Positions 34,641 through 43,052 of a stretch of 64,000 nt of DNA are shown here, one piece after another. Position numbers and translations under genes: made by a program. The DNA is from Marinovum algicola (GTDB taxonomy: Bacteria; Pseudomonadota; Alphaproteobacteria; Rhodobacterales; Rhodobacteraceae). The notes under the pieces are model-generated. The model did not search any database. It worked only from the letters and a program-made list of their open reading frames with translations, and had not been told where the DNA came from. The DNA lies in NCBI RefSeq assembly GCF_900109145.1, contig NZ_FNYY01000002.1, positions 434,001-498,000 of the forward strand. The letters are read 5' to 3'. Each line of letters opens with the position of its first letter. The first letter of the stretch is position 1.

Positions 34641-35069
34641 ATGCCCCTGTCCAACCAACTTGCGCCGCTTTCAGGGACCGCCGGATTTCGGGCCCGGCTC
34701 GGCTGGCGGCGCGCCCGCGCCGGGCTGGCTTGGGCGGGCGCGGGATTGACGGGGCCCACGCTGCTCACCCGGGTGTGCGACCGGTCGACGCTGCCGCCCG
34801 ACGTCATCGACGATGAGGTCACCGAGGTGATCTGCTTCAAAGCGTCGCTGGCGCTCAACCGGCTGTTGGGCGGCGATGCCGATATGACCTTTTCGGCCCG
34901 CGTCTTCCGCGCCTCGACCGGACGGGGATGGGCCGCGAAACGCTGCGCCTGGGCGCTGGTGCGGATCTTCGTCGATCTGTCCTGCGCCATCCTGCGCGGC
35001 GAATCCCGGCATTGCGAGACGGCCTGGACCAACCATTGCCGCCGCCCCGGAGCCGCGCGCCGGGGCTGA
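34641..35069 (+). CDS. Hypothetical protein with a C-terminal Cys/His motif
   Basis: A 142-residue basic protein, not recognised with certainty. The middle CFKASLALNRLLGGDADMTF and the end LRGESRHCETAWTNHC have the layout N-x-LLGGD-x-x-x-T-x-S-x-R then R-HC of small proteins I vaguely associate with phages, but I cannot name the family. The ATG has GGGAG ten bases upstream. The opposite strand is also open, so its reality rests on the ribosome site and reasonable composition. Confidence 0.5.
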   Translation: MPLSNQLAPLSGTAGFRARLGWRRARAGLAWAGAGLTGPTLLTRVCDRSTLPPDVIDDEVTEVICFKASLALNRLLGGDADMTFSARVFRASTGRGWAAKRCAWALVRIFVDLSCAILRGESRHCETAWTNHCRRPGAARRG

Positions 35070-35090
35070 CGGGCCGCAGGCACGGCGCAA

Positions 35091-35699
35091 TCAGCCCTTG
35101 TCGTCTTCGAGGTCCATGTATTTGTGCAGCGCCGCGAATTGCGCCCAGATGAAGGCGAAAAGCGCGATCGGAAAGCCGAAGGTCTCGATCTTGACCCAGA
35201 CGTCGGTCGACATGGTGCGCCAGACCACCTCATTCGCCACCGCCAGCGTCAGAAACCCGAGGCAGATGCGCCGCGTCAGGATCATCCAGCCTTCCGGCTG
35301 CATCGCCACCGCGTCGGACAGCAGATAGGCAAGATAGGATCGGCCGCGCAGCAGCCCGATGCCCAGAAGCAGCGCAAAGAAGCCGTAGACTAGCGTCGTC
35401 TTCATCTTGAAGAACCGTTCGTCGTTGAACCAGGCGGTCAGCGCACCGAAAAAGATCACCATGATCGCCGTAAAGACCTGCATCCGGCTCAGCTCGCGGG
35501 TCAGCGCCCAGTTCACCGCCATCGCCAGCAGCACGATCGGCACAAAGACCACCGTGGCCACGATGAAGCCGGAATATTCCTGGCCGCCGAACAGGAAGAC
35601 ATCTTCCTTGAGCCAGAGGTACAGCCCGAAAAAGGCCAGCGGCGGCCCCAGTTCGAGCACCTGTTTCAGCACCGGGTTGATCTCGCGTTTCTCTGTCAT
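35091..35699 (-). CDS. yciB: Inner-membrane protein YciB/IspZ
   Basis: A 202-residue membrane protein with about five to six segments, of the septation protein A (IspZ/YciB) family, linked to envelope and septum integrity in other bacteria. The N-terminal NPVLKQVLELGPPLAFFGLY, the central TAWFNDERFFKMKTTLVYG and the C-terminal region NEVVWRTMSTDVWVKIETFG are characteristic. I use the ATG at 35699; a GTG two codons earlier is in frame. The EamA transporter lies 11 bp upstream, and the two are probably co-transcribed. Confidence 0.92.
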   Translation of the reverse strand: MTEKREINPVLKQVLELGPPLAFFGLYLWLKEDVFLFGGQEYSGFIVATVVFVPIVLLAMAVNWALTRELSRMQVFTAIMVIFFGALTAWFNDERFFKMKTTLVYGFFALLLGIGLLRGRSYLAYLLSDAVAMQPEGWMILTRRICLGFLTLAVANEVVWRTMSTDVWVKIETFGFPIALFAFIWAQFAALHKYMDLEDDKG

Positions 35700-35710
35700 C
35701 TGCACCTCTG

Positions 35711-36613
35711 TTACCCACCCATTTCCACGATCACGGCCCCGGCCGCGATCAGGGCCATCAGCGCGATGCGCCGCGGCCCCACCGTTTCCTTCAACACCAG
35801 CCAGCCGATCAGCGCGGCAAAGACCGTCGAGGTCTCGCGCAGCACCGCCGCCTCGCCCACCTTGTCAAGCCGGGTGGCCAGCATGATCGCCCCGAAGCTC
35901 GCAAAGGCGATCAGCCCGCCGACCCAACCACGCAGCAACAGCGGGCGGAGTGGCGGTTTCAGCGCCGCCCGCCGCCAACGCCGCGCCGCCAGCACCGGCA
36001 TCACCACCCCGTCGATCATGAAGAACCAGGCGAGAAAGGTGAAGGGATCGGCGGTCGCGCGGATGCCATAGGCGTCATAGGTCGTATAAAGCGCCACGAA
36101 CAGCCCGGTAAAGACCGCCAGCGCCAGCGCCGCGTTCAATGTTTCGCGCGCGGCCGTGAGAAAGATCAGGTTGTAGACCGCAAGCCCGAAGATCCCGGCC
36201 AGAAGCACGCCGACGCCCAGCCATTGCACCAGGGTAAAACTCTCGTCAAAGATCAGATAGGCGCCGATCACCGCAAACAGCGGCCCGGTGCCACGCACCA
36301 CGGGGTAGACCACGGTATAGGCGCCACGGGTATAGGCCATCGCCTGCAACAGCTTGTAGGCGGTGTGGATCACGAAGGCCCCGGCAAAGATCGGCCACAT
36401 GTGCGGCTCTGGCCAGGGCACGACAAAAAGCGCGAAGGGCGCCGCCATCAGCCCATAGGCACCGTCGATTGCCCCGCGGCTCAGCCAGGGGTCGTGGCGG
36501 CCTTTCTGCAACGCGCCAAAGACCGCGTGCAGAAAGGCCGCATTCACCGCCAGGATCAGCGCCAGCCGATGCCCGGCCTCGGTGCCCTCGAGCGAGATCA
36601 GCCACTCGCTCAC
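35711..36613 (-). CDS. EamA/DMT-family transporter
   Basis: A 300-residue inner-membrane carrier with about ten segments in two EamA halves (about residues 15-140 and 155-298). Typical features are VVYPVVRGTGPLFAVIGAYL in the first half and LRETSTVFAALIGWLVLKET in the second. The substrate cannot be told from sequence; the family exports small metabolites such as amino acids. The start is a GTG at 36613. It sits between the redoxin gene (7 bp upstream) and yciB, likely one operon. Confidence 0.85.
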   Translation of the reverse strand: MSEWLISLEGTEAGHRLALILAVNAAFLHAVFGALQKGRHDPWLSRGAIDGAYGLMAAPFALFVVPWPEPHMWPIFAGAFVIHTAYKLLQAMAYTRGAYTVVYPVVRGTGPLFAVIGAYLIFDESFTLVQWLGVGVLLAGIFGLAVYNLIFLTAARETLNAALALAVFTGLFVALYTTYDAYGIRATADPFTFLAWFFMIDGVVMPVLAARRWRRAALKPPLRPLLLRGWVGGLIAFASFGAIMLATRLDKVGEAAVLRETSTVFAALIGWLVLKETVGPRRIALMALIAAGAVIVEMGG

Positions 36614-36619
36614 GCGGGG

Positions 36620-37144
36620 TCAGCCGGAATGAGTGCCGCGAATCGGATAGTCTTTCTCCAGAACGAACTTGATGCGGGACGGCAGTTTCTCGAGGTCGGG
36701 CCGCAGGAACGGCGCGTTCGATATGTCGACCATGTGCAAATTGCCCTGCGGGTTGATCAGGAACAACCCCGGTTCGGAAAATGGCCGGTCGGTTTCCTCG
36801 GGCGAGCGCGGGTCCGAGATATAGAGTCCCAGGGTCTTCATCTGCTCGATCGACAGATCACAACCGATCGGCACGCTCAGCCCCTGATCGGCGCGGAACT
36901 TGCGCGCCTTGGCCTCGGGGTCGGCCGAGACCGCAACCACCTCGATGCCAAGCTCGGCGAACTCCGAGAGCCGGGGTTCGAGATCGGTGAGATATTGCTT
37001 GCAGATCGGGCAATGCAGCCCGCGATAGATGAGGACCAGCTGCCAATCGGCGGTCTCCGGGCGGCCGAGGGTGATCGTGCCGCCGCCAAGCCGCGGGATT
37101 TCGGTGACGGGAAACGGATCGGCGGACGAAAGCGCGCTATGCAT
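36620..37144 (-). CDS. AhpC/TSA-type peroxiredoxin-like protein
   Basis: A 174-residue thioredoxin-fold protein. The active-site stretch is LIYRGLHCPICKQYLTDLEP near residue 40, with a CPIC pair rather than the single peroxidatic Cys of classical AhpC. EVVAVSADPEAKARKF and GLFLINPQGNLHMVDISNAP complete the fold. It probably reduces peroxides or disulfides in the cytoplasm, as no signal peptide is seen. First gene of the group with the EamA transporter and yciB. Confidence 0.82.
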   Translation of the reverse strand: MHSALSSADPFPVTEIPRLGGGTITLGRPETADWQLVLIYRGLHCPICKQYLTDLEPRLSEFAELGIEVVAVSADPEAKARKFRADQGLSVPIGCDLSIEQMKTLGLYISDPRSPEETDRPFSEPGLFLINPQGNLHMVDISNAPFLRPDLEKLPSRIKFVLEKDYPIRGTHSG

Positions 37145-37335
37145 GAGAACTCCTGTACGTGTTGACCAGCGCCGCCGGCGGGCGGCTGAACCCGGAATCT
37201 AGGCGCACACGCGGCCAGGGAAACGGGAAGTCACGCAGGGGTGATCGCGGCGGGCCCCAAAGGCCGTGGCGGGCGTCTTGGGGAACCGGTCGCCGTCCTG
37301 CGCGTTCGTCCCGCAACGACAAGGGGACGACTTTC

Positions 37336-37818
37336 ATGTGGCAGGACGCCCTGGCGGAATTCCAGAACACCTTTTCGGTGGTACCGGTCGGGGCGGCCAT
37401 GGCGCGCCTGCTGACGGCCGTCGTGCTGGGCGGGCTGATCGGCATCGAACGCGAATGGCGCCACAAGCCGGCCGGGCTGCGCACCCATATCCTGGTCTGC
37501 GTCGCCGCCTGCCTGTTTGTCATTCTCGGGCTCGAGATCAGCCAGCTTGATTTCGGCCAGGACGACCAGCAGCGCCAGGATCCGCTGCGGATGATCGAGG
37601 CGGTCACCGCCGGGGTGGCCTTTCTTGCCGCCGGGCTGATCTTTACCGCCAAGGGCCAGGTCAAGAACGTCACCACCGGCGCCTCGCTCTGGCTGGCGGG
37701 GGCGGTGGGCCTGGGCTGCGGCGCCGGGCAGATGCCGCTGGCGGCCCTGGCCACGGGGATCGTGGTGTCGGTGATCTTTTTGCTGAGACAGCTCGAGCGC
37801 CTCTGGGGCACTCATTAG
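37336..37818 (+). CDS. MgtC/SapB-family membrane protein
   Basis: A 160-residue protein with about four to five membrane segments. The N-terminal family signature LTAVVLGGLIGIEREWRHKP followed by AGLRTH, and the later AGVAFLAAGLIFTAKGQVKN and TTGASLWLAGAVGLGCG, are clear. Only the membrane domain is present; the cytoplasmic C-terminal domain of MgtC is absent. Members help survival at low Mg2+ or acid pH elsewhere. The ATG at 37336 follows AAGGGGACGA. Confidence 0.85.
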   Translation: MWQDALAEFQNTFSVVPVGAAMARLLTAVVLGGLIGIEREWRHKPAGLRTHILVCVAACLFVILGLEISQLDFGQDDQQRQDPLRMIEAVTAGVAFLAAGLIFTAKGQVKNVTTGASLWLAGAVGLGCGAGQMPLAALATGIVVSVIFLLRQLERLWGTH

Positions 37819-37826
37819 ACAAGGCC

Positions 37827-39194
37827 TCACCTGTCGAGCCCGGTGAGCGCGGCGGCGAACTCCTCGGGATCGAAGGGGGCCAGATCGTCGATCTTTTCGC
37901 CCACACCGATGGCGTGGATCGGCAGGCCGAACTTGTCGGCCAGCGCCACGAGGACACCGCCCTTGGCGGTGCCGTCGAGCTTGGTCATCACCAGGCCGGT
38001 GACATTGGCCAACTCCTGGAAGGTCTTGACCTGGGACAGCGCGTTCTGCCCGGTGGTCGCATCCAGCACCAGCAACGTGTTGTGTGGCGCGTCGGGGTCT
38101 TTCTTGCGGATCACCCGCACGATCTTGGACAATTCCTCCATCAGATCCTTGCGGTTCTGCAAGCGCCCGGCGGTGTCGATCATCAGGAGGTCGGCGCCAT
38201 CCCGCGCCGCCTTTTCCATCGCGTCGAAGGCCAGGCTGGCCGGGTCCGAGCCCTCGGGTGCGGTCAGCACCGGCACCCCAGCCCGTTCGCCCCAGACCTG
38301 CAACTGCTCGACCGCGGCGGCACGGAAGGTATCGCCCGCGGCGATCACCACCTGCTTGCCGGCGGCGCGGAACTGGCTGGCGAGCTTGCCGATCGTCGTG
38401 GTCTTGCCCGAGCCGTTGACCCCGACCACCAGCACCACCTGCGGTTTCTTGGCGTAAAGCGGCAGCGGTTTCGCCACCGGCTCCATCACGCGGGCAATCT
38501 CGCCCGACAGCAAATGCTTGATCTCGCCGACCGACAGCTTCTTGCCGTAGCGCCCCTCGGCCATGTTGGCGGTAACGCGCAGCGCGGTGTCGACACCCAT
38601 GTCCGAGGCGATCAGCAGCTCTTCGAGCTGCTCGAGCATGTCGTCGTCCAGGGTGCGGCGCAGCACCTCCTGCTGCCCGCCCCGCCCCAGCAACCGGCCG
38701 ATCAGGCCCGGGGTGCGGGTCGGCACCTCGGCGGGGGTCTCGGGCATCGGCATCTCGACCGGCGCGGTGGTGCCGGGCATCTCCTGCGGGGTTCCGGCCG
38801 GGCCGGGCACACCGGCCGGCCGGTCGGGTTGCGGCACCTCGGTGGGCGCCGGCGGCGGGGTCACATCCGGCCGCGGATGCGGCACCGGATCGGGCCGTGG
38901 CACCGGCTCTGTCTCGGGCTCCGGCTCGGTTTCCGGCTCCGGCACGGTCTCGGGCTCCGGCTCCGGCACGGTTTCCGGTTCGGGGTCCGGTACGGTTTCA
39001 GGCTCGGGGTCCGGCACGGGATCGGGCTCCGGCTGGATCTCCGGCGCGGGCTCGGGCGGGGTCTCCGGGCCCGGCGTCACATCCGGGTCGGGCGCCGCGA
39101 TTTCGCCGCCATCCTCGACAATTGCCTCAAGCCCCTCGTCCAGCTTCGACGAAGACTTGAACAGCCGGTCCTTGAGCTTTCCGAAAAACGACAT
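37827..39194 (-). CDS. ftsY: Signal recognition particle receptor FtsY
   Basis: The SRP receptor GTPase, 455 residues. The N-terminal 160 residues are an acidic Pro/Glu-rich tail with repeated PEPETVPDPEP-type units. The NG domain follows, with a helical N domain near residues 170-230, then VVGVNGSGKTTTIGKLASQF near residue 258, GDTFRAAAVEQLQVWGERAG, IDTAGRLQNRKDLMEEL near residue 340 and TKLDGTAKGGVLVALADKFG near residue 405. It delivers ribosomes to the translocon at the inner membrane. Convergent with mgtC, 8 bp apart. Confidence 0.96.
   Translation of the reverse strand: MSFFGKLKDRLFKSSSKLDEGLEAIVEDGGEIAAPDPDVTPGPETPPEPAPEIQPEPDPVPDPEPETVPDPEPETVPEPEPETVPEPETEPEPETEPVPRPDPVPHPRPDVTPPPAPTEVPQPDRPAGVPGPAGTPQEMPGTTAPVEMPMPETPAEVPTRTPGLIGRLLGRGGQQEVLRRTLDDDMLEQLEELLIASDMGVDTALRVTANMAEGRYGKKLSVGEIKHLLSGEIARVMEPVAKPLPLYAKKPQVVLVVGVNGSGKTTTIGKLASQFRAAGKQVVIAAGDTFRAAAVEQLQVWGERAGVPVLTAPEGSDPASLAFDAMEKAARDGADLLMIDTAGRLQNRKDLMEELSKIVRVIRKKDPDAPHNTLLVLDATTGQNALSQVKTFQELANVTGLVMTKLDGTAKGGVLVALADKFGLPIHAIGVGEKIDDLAPFDPEEFAAALTGLDR
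38890..39045 (-). repeat. Tandem Pro-Glu repeat coding region within ftsY
   Basis: The DNA alternates 12- and 18-bp units built from CCGGAGCC/CCGAACCGG-like words and encodes runs such as PEPETVPDPEPETVPEPEPE. The acidic tail of FtsY is known to vary greatly in length, and such repeats can expand and contract. Confidence 0.7.
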
Positions 39195-39286
39195 GGCAGA
39201 GTTCTCCTTTGTGTTTCACCTATAACTTTCATGTCAGCAGCGAAAGGTCTGGTTGACTTGAATCACCGCCGCCACACATTGGCCTC

Positions 39287-40102
39287 ATGCGGCCCGCGAT
39301 CCTGTTGTGTTGTCTTCTGATCCTCCTGCCTCCGCCCGCGTCTGCGGCGCCCAAGGGAGCCGCGGCCTGCGCCCGTATCGCCGAGGTTGCCGGCGCCGTG
39401 CGGCTGGCCCCCGCCTTCCTTGCCCGGGTGCTCTGGGAACGCGGCGAGATGACCGCCGGCCTGGCCATCCCCGCCACCGCCGGTCAGCTTGCCGGGCTTC
39501 AGGAGCGTTTTGGCAATCCCGGCCTCGCCGCCCTGGCGCTGTCCGGCGGCGCCGCTCTGGTCGAGCGTTACCTGGCGGGCGAAGGCATTGTGCCGGCGCA
39601 TGTCGATTTCGTCATTCTCACCACCGGAGAAACCCCGGAGTACTGGCGAAACAACCCGCAGGAATGGCCCGAGTTCCGCCTGGCAGCCGAGGCCGATTTC
39701 GCCACCGCCTGCCGCGAACTGATCGCCGGACGCCGGGGCGAGCCGCTGCCCGAGCTTCCGCCCCTGCCCGAGGCCGGCTCGGTCGATCCTGCGCTGACCG
39801 CTGCGGCGCTGCCCAGCCTGCGCCCAAGGCTGCGCCCGACCCCGAAGCTGGGAAAATGGGGCGCGCAGCTGGCCTTTGGCAACAGCCGGGAACGCGCCCG
39901 CGCCAATTTCGACCGGGTCACTCGGGTCTGTCGCGAGGTGGTGGGCCGCAGCCCCGATCTGGTCTTTGTGGAAAACCGCGTGCGCGGCCGGCCCGGCTAC
40001 TGGATGGCGCGGGTCAGCCGGATGGATCGTGACGCCGCGGAAGCGATCTGCCGCGACGCCCGCAGGCGCGGCTGCTCCTGCGCGGTCTACAAGAATTACT
40101 GA
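39287..40102 (+). CDS. Exported protein with transglycosylase-like and SPOR-like parts
   Basis: A 271-residue exported protein. It has a signal peptide (MRPAILLCCLLILLPPPASA) and a helical region, about residues 25-150, in which LAPAFLARVLWERGEMTAGL recalls the E-S-G-F helix of lytic transglycosylases but with ERGEM in its place. A Pro-rich linker follows. The C-terminal 80 residues (WGAQLAFGNSRERARANFDR onward to CSCAVYKNY) have the length and pattern of a SPOR peptidoglycan-binding domain. I infer a wall-associated role; the catalytic residue assignment is uncertain. Divergent from ftsY, 92 bp apart. Confidence 0.6.
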   Translation: MRPAILLCCLLILLPPPASAAPKGAAACARIAEVAGAVRLAPAFLARVLWERGEMTAGLAIPATAGQLAGLQERFGNPGLAALALSGGAALVERYLAGEGIVPAHVDFVILTTGETPEYWRNNPQEWPEFRLAAEADFATACRELIAGRRGEPLPELPPLPEAGSVDPALTAAALPSLRPRLRPTPKLGKWGAQLAFGNSRERARANFDRVTRVCREVVGRSPDLVFVENRVRGRPGYWMARVSRMDRDAAEAICRDARRRGCSCAVYKNY

Positions 40103-40125
40103 GCCTGCGAGGGCTCGCCCGGGCC

Positions 40126-41811
40126 TCAGATCTCGTCGGGGAAATGTTTCATCACCAGCCGGATCGGATTGGGCGCCGCCTGCCCCAGCCCGCAGATCGA
40201 GGCATCGGCCATCGCCTGGCTGACTTCTTCCAAGAGCCCCTGATCCCAGCTCTCCGCCTGCATCAGCTTGACCGCCTTTTCACAGCCGACCCGGCAGGGG
40301 GTGCATTGTCCGCAGCTCTCATCCTCGAAAAAGCGCAGCATGTTGAGCGCGGCCGCCCGCGCGCTGTCGTGATCCGAAAGCACCACCACCGCCGCCGAGC
40401 CGATAAAGCTGCCATGCGGCTGCAAGGTGTCGAAATCCAGCGGAATGTCATCCATCGAGGCCGGCAGCAGGCCCGAGGACGGCCCGCCGGGCTGATAGGC
40501 CTTGAAGCTGTGGCCGTCGAGCATGCCGCCCGCCGCGTCGATGATATCGGTGATGGTCGAGCCCGCCGGCAGCAGATGCACGCCGGGCCGCTTCACCCGG
40601 CCCGACACCGAATAGGAGCGCAGCCCCTTGCGGCCGTTCAATTCGACACCCGAGAGGATCTCGGGCCCTTCGCGACAGACCCGCGCGACCCAGTGCAGGG
40701 TTTCGACGTTATGCACCAGCGTCGGCCGGTCGAAGACGCCGACCTGGGCCACATAGGGCGGCCGGTGGCGCGGCAAGCCGCGTTTGCCCTCGATGCTTTC
40801 GATCATCGCGCTTTCCTCGCCGCAGATATAGGCCCCGGCGCCGCGCCGCAGATCGATATAGCCAGGGCGCACGATGCCGGCCGCTTCCAGCGCGGCGATC
40901 TCGCGGCGCAGGATCTCCAGCACCGCCGGATATTCGTCGCGCATGTAGATGAAACAGGTCTCGGCTTCGACCGCCCAGGCGGCGATCAGCATTCCCTCAA
41001 GGAAAACATGTGGTTCCCGCTCGAGATAATAGCGGTCCTTGAGGGTGCCGGGCTCACCCTCGTCGCCGTTGACGGCGAGGTAGCGGGGGCCGGGATTGCC
41101 ACGCACGAACCCCCATTTCTTGCCCGAGGGGAACCCGGCGCCGCCCAACCCGCGCAGGCCGGAGGCCAGGATCTTTTCCTGCACCTCTTCCCAGTCGCCC
41201 GAGGTGCGCAATTCGGCAAGCGCATTGTATCCGCCACCTTCACGATAGGCGGCAAGCGCCTGATATCCGGGGATATGCGCATGGGTGTCGCCGGCTGCAA
41301 TCGCAGCCTGAACCTTGTCGACATCGGCATGATCGATATGGCTGTGCCCCAGCTCCAGCACCGGCGCGGTGTCGCAGCGGCCCATGCAGGGCGCGCGCAG
41401 CACGCGGACTTCGCCGGGGTCGAGCCCCTCTTCCAGCGCGGTGCGCAGCGCCTCGGCCCCGGCCAGCTCGCAGGAGAGCGAATCGCAGACCCGGATGGTC
41501 AGCGCCGGCGGCGGCGTATCGTCTTCGCGCAGCGGGTCGAAATGGGCATAGAAGGTCGCCACTTCCCAGACCTCGGCCATCGGCAGCTTCATCTCTTCGC
41601 AGAGCGCGCGCAGATGCGCCGCCGAGAGATGGCCATGGGCGTCCTGGATCAGATGCAGGAACTCGATCAGGAGATCGCGGCGGCGCGGCCTGTCGCCCAG
41701 CAGCGCCTGCACCTCGGCCAAGGCCTGATCGTCGAATTGCCGGCCCTTGGGCGTGCGCCGCCCCTTGCCGCGGCCGGATTTCCAGACGCCCTTGCGATCG
41801 TCGAGTGCCAT
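40126..41811 (-). CDS. NAD-dependent formate dehydrogenase beta subunit (NuoE-NuoF fusion)
   Basis: A 561-residue diaphorase subunit. Residues about 30-185 are a NuoE/24-kDa domain with the 2Fe-2S cysteines in RVCDSLSCELAG and LRAPCMGRCDTAPVL. The rest is NuoF-like: LRGLGGAGFPSGKKWGFVRG (NADH/FMN), VNGDEGEPGTLKDRYYLERE, GAGAYICGEESAMIESIEGK and the 4Fe-4S cysteines in FEDESCGQCTPCRVGCEKA. Such fusions are the NAD-reducing subunit of molybdenum formate dehydrogenases. No catalytic FdhA/FdsA subunit is adjacent: the gene ends against the convergent SPOR-like gene. Confidence 0.85.
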   Translation of the reverse strand: MALDDRKGVWKSGRGKGRRTPKGRQFDDQALAEVQALLGDRPRRRDLLIEFLHLIQDAHGHLSAAHLRALCEEMKLPMAEVWEVATFYAHFDPLREDDTPPPALTIRVCDSLSCELAGAEALRTALEEGLDPGEVRVLRAPCMGRCDTAPVLELGHSHIDHADVDKVQAAIAAGDTHAHIPGYQALAAYREGGGYNALAELRTSGDWEEVQEKILASGLRGLGGAGFPSGKKWGFVRGNPGPRYLAVNGDEGEPGTLKDRYYLEREPHVFLEGMLIAAWAVEAETCFIYMRDEYPAVLEILRREIAALEAAGIVRPGYIDLRRGAGAYICGEESAMIESIEGKRGLPRHRPPYVAQVGVFDRPTLVHNVETLHWVARVCREGPEILSGVELNGRKGLRSYSVSGRVKRPGVHLLPAGSTITDIIDAAGGMLDGHSFKAYQPGGPSSGLLPASMDDIPLDFDTLQPHGSFIGSAAVVVLSDHDSARAAALNMLRFFEDESCGQCTPCRVGCEKAVKLMQAESWDQGLLEEVSQAMADASICGLGQAAPNPIRLVMKHFPDEI

Positions 41812-41986
41812 ATTGCTTCCTTCCCTGACTTGCGGCGACTTTAGAAAGCCCGACAGCCCCTTGCGAGGCCAAATGCGACGTCTCGCCTGTCTTTCGCGTT
41901 GCCGGCTGCCCTGATAATTTCATGAATTGTCCTATCGGAAACCAAATCTTCCTATATGGACGTCAGACACGACAAGGATTTCGACC

Positions 41987-43015
41987 GTGACCCGCTTTGC
42001 CGCCACCACTCTTGCCCCTGTCTTGCTGCTTCTGGCGGCGGCTGGCTGGGGCGGTGTCTGGATCTGGCTGGCGCTGGCCTATCTGACGCTGCTGGTCTTT
42101 GCGCTCGACCGGCTGGGGGGGCTGGCGGCGCCGGGCGATCCCGGCACTGCCTTTCCGGCCGGCACCACGCTTTCGGCAGCGCTGGGGCTGATCCATTTTC
42201 CGCTGCTGGCGCTGGCCGTTCTGGTGGTGGCGGGCCAGACCGGCGCCACGTGGCCGGAACGGGCCGCGGCCTACCTGGCCTTCGGGCTGTTTCTCGGGCA
42301 GGTCGGCAATTCGAACGCCCATGAGCTGATCCATCGCGCCGACCGGCGGCTGCGGCGGCTTGGCGTGGCGGTCTATGCCTCGGTGCTCTACGGCCATCAT
42401 GCCTCGGCCCATCCGCTGGTGCATCATGTGCATGTGGGCACGGCGAAAGACCCCAATTCGCCACGCGGACGGGAAAGCTTCTACCGCTATATCTGGCGGG
42501 TCTGGCGCGGCGAATATCGCGCCGGCAAGGCGGCCGAAACCGCCCGTCGCGCCCGCGCCGGCAAGTCCGGGCCGCATCCTTTCGCGATCTATGCCGGGAT
42601 CAGCCTGCTCGCGCTGGCGGTGTCGGCCGGTCTGGCCGGCCTGCCCGGTGTGCTGGCGCATCTGGCCCTCGCGGCCTATGTGCAGAGCCAGCTGATGATC
42701 ACCGATTACGTCCAGCACTACGGCCTGCCCCGCAGCCGCGGCGCCGATGGCAAACCCGAACCCTGCGGCCCGCGCCACAGCTGGAACACGCCGCATTGGT
42801 GTTCCTCGGCGCTGATGCTGAACGCGCCGCGCCATTCCGATCACCACAGCCGCCCCGGCGTGGCCTACCCCGGGTTGCGGCTCGACGAGACGCGGATGCC
42901 CACCCTGCCGCATTCGCTGCCGGTGATGGCGCTGATCGCGCTCTGGCCGGCGAAATGGCGGCAGATCATGGATCCTCTGGCCGAACGCTGGCGCAGCCGT
43001 CCCGCAGATTTGTGA
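41987..43015 (+). CDS. AlkB-like membrane fatty-acid desaturase/hydroxylase
   Basis: A 342-residue polytopic protein with about six membrane segments and the histidine clusters of di-iron membrane hydroxylases. These are NAHELIHRADRR near residue 118, ASAHPLVHHVHVGTAKDPNS near residue 145 and NAPRHSDHHSRPGVAYP near residue 285. The set is closest to alkane 1-monooxygenase (HELxH, HxxxHH, RHSDHH). I start at GTG 41987 because AAGG lies upstream and membrane segments begin at once; a TTG at 41927 is in frame. No rubredoxin gene is adjacent. Confidence 0.8.
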   Translation: MTRFAATTLAPVLLLLAAAGWGGVWIWLALAYLTLLVFALDRLGGLAAPGDPGTAFPAGTTLSAALGLIHFPLLALAVLVVAGQTGATWPERAAAYLAFGLFLGQVGNSNAHELIHRADRRLRRLGVAVYASVLYGHHASAHPLVHHVHVGTAKDPNSPRGRESFYRYIWRVWRGEYRAGKAAETARRARAGKSGPHPFAIYAGISLLALAVSAGLAGLPGVLAHLALAAYVQSQLMITDYVQHYGLPRSRGADGKPEPCGPRHSWNTPHWCSSALMLNAPRHSDHHSRPGVAYPGLRLDETRMPTLPHSLPVMALIALWPAKWRQIMDPLAERWRSRPADL

Positions 43016-43052
43016 CTTGCCCCGCGCCGCGCGCTCCTGTCAGATTGGCCGC

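Noticed and set aside
36224-37165. A 313-codon plus-strand frame opposite the EamA and redoxin genes
   Set aside because: Antisense to two genes with clear family motifs and without a ribosome site or domain.
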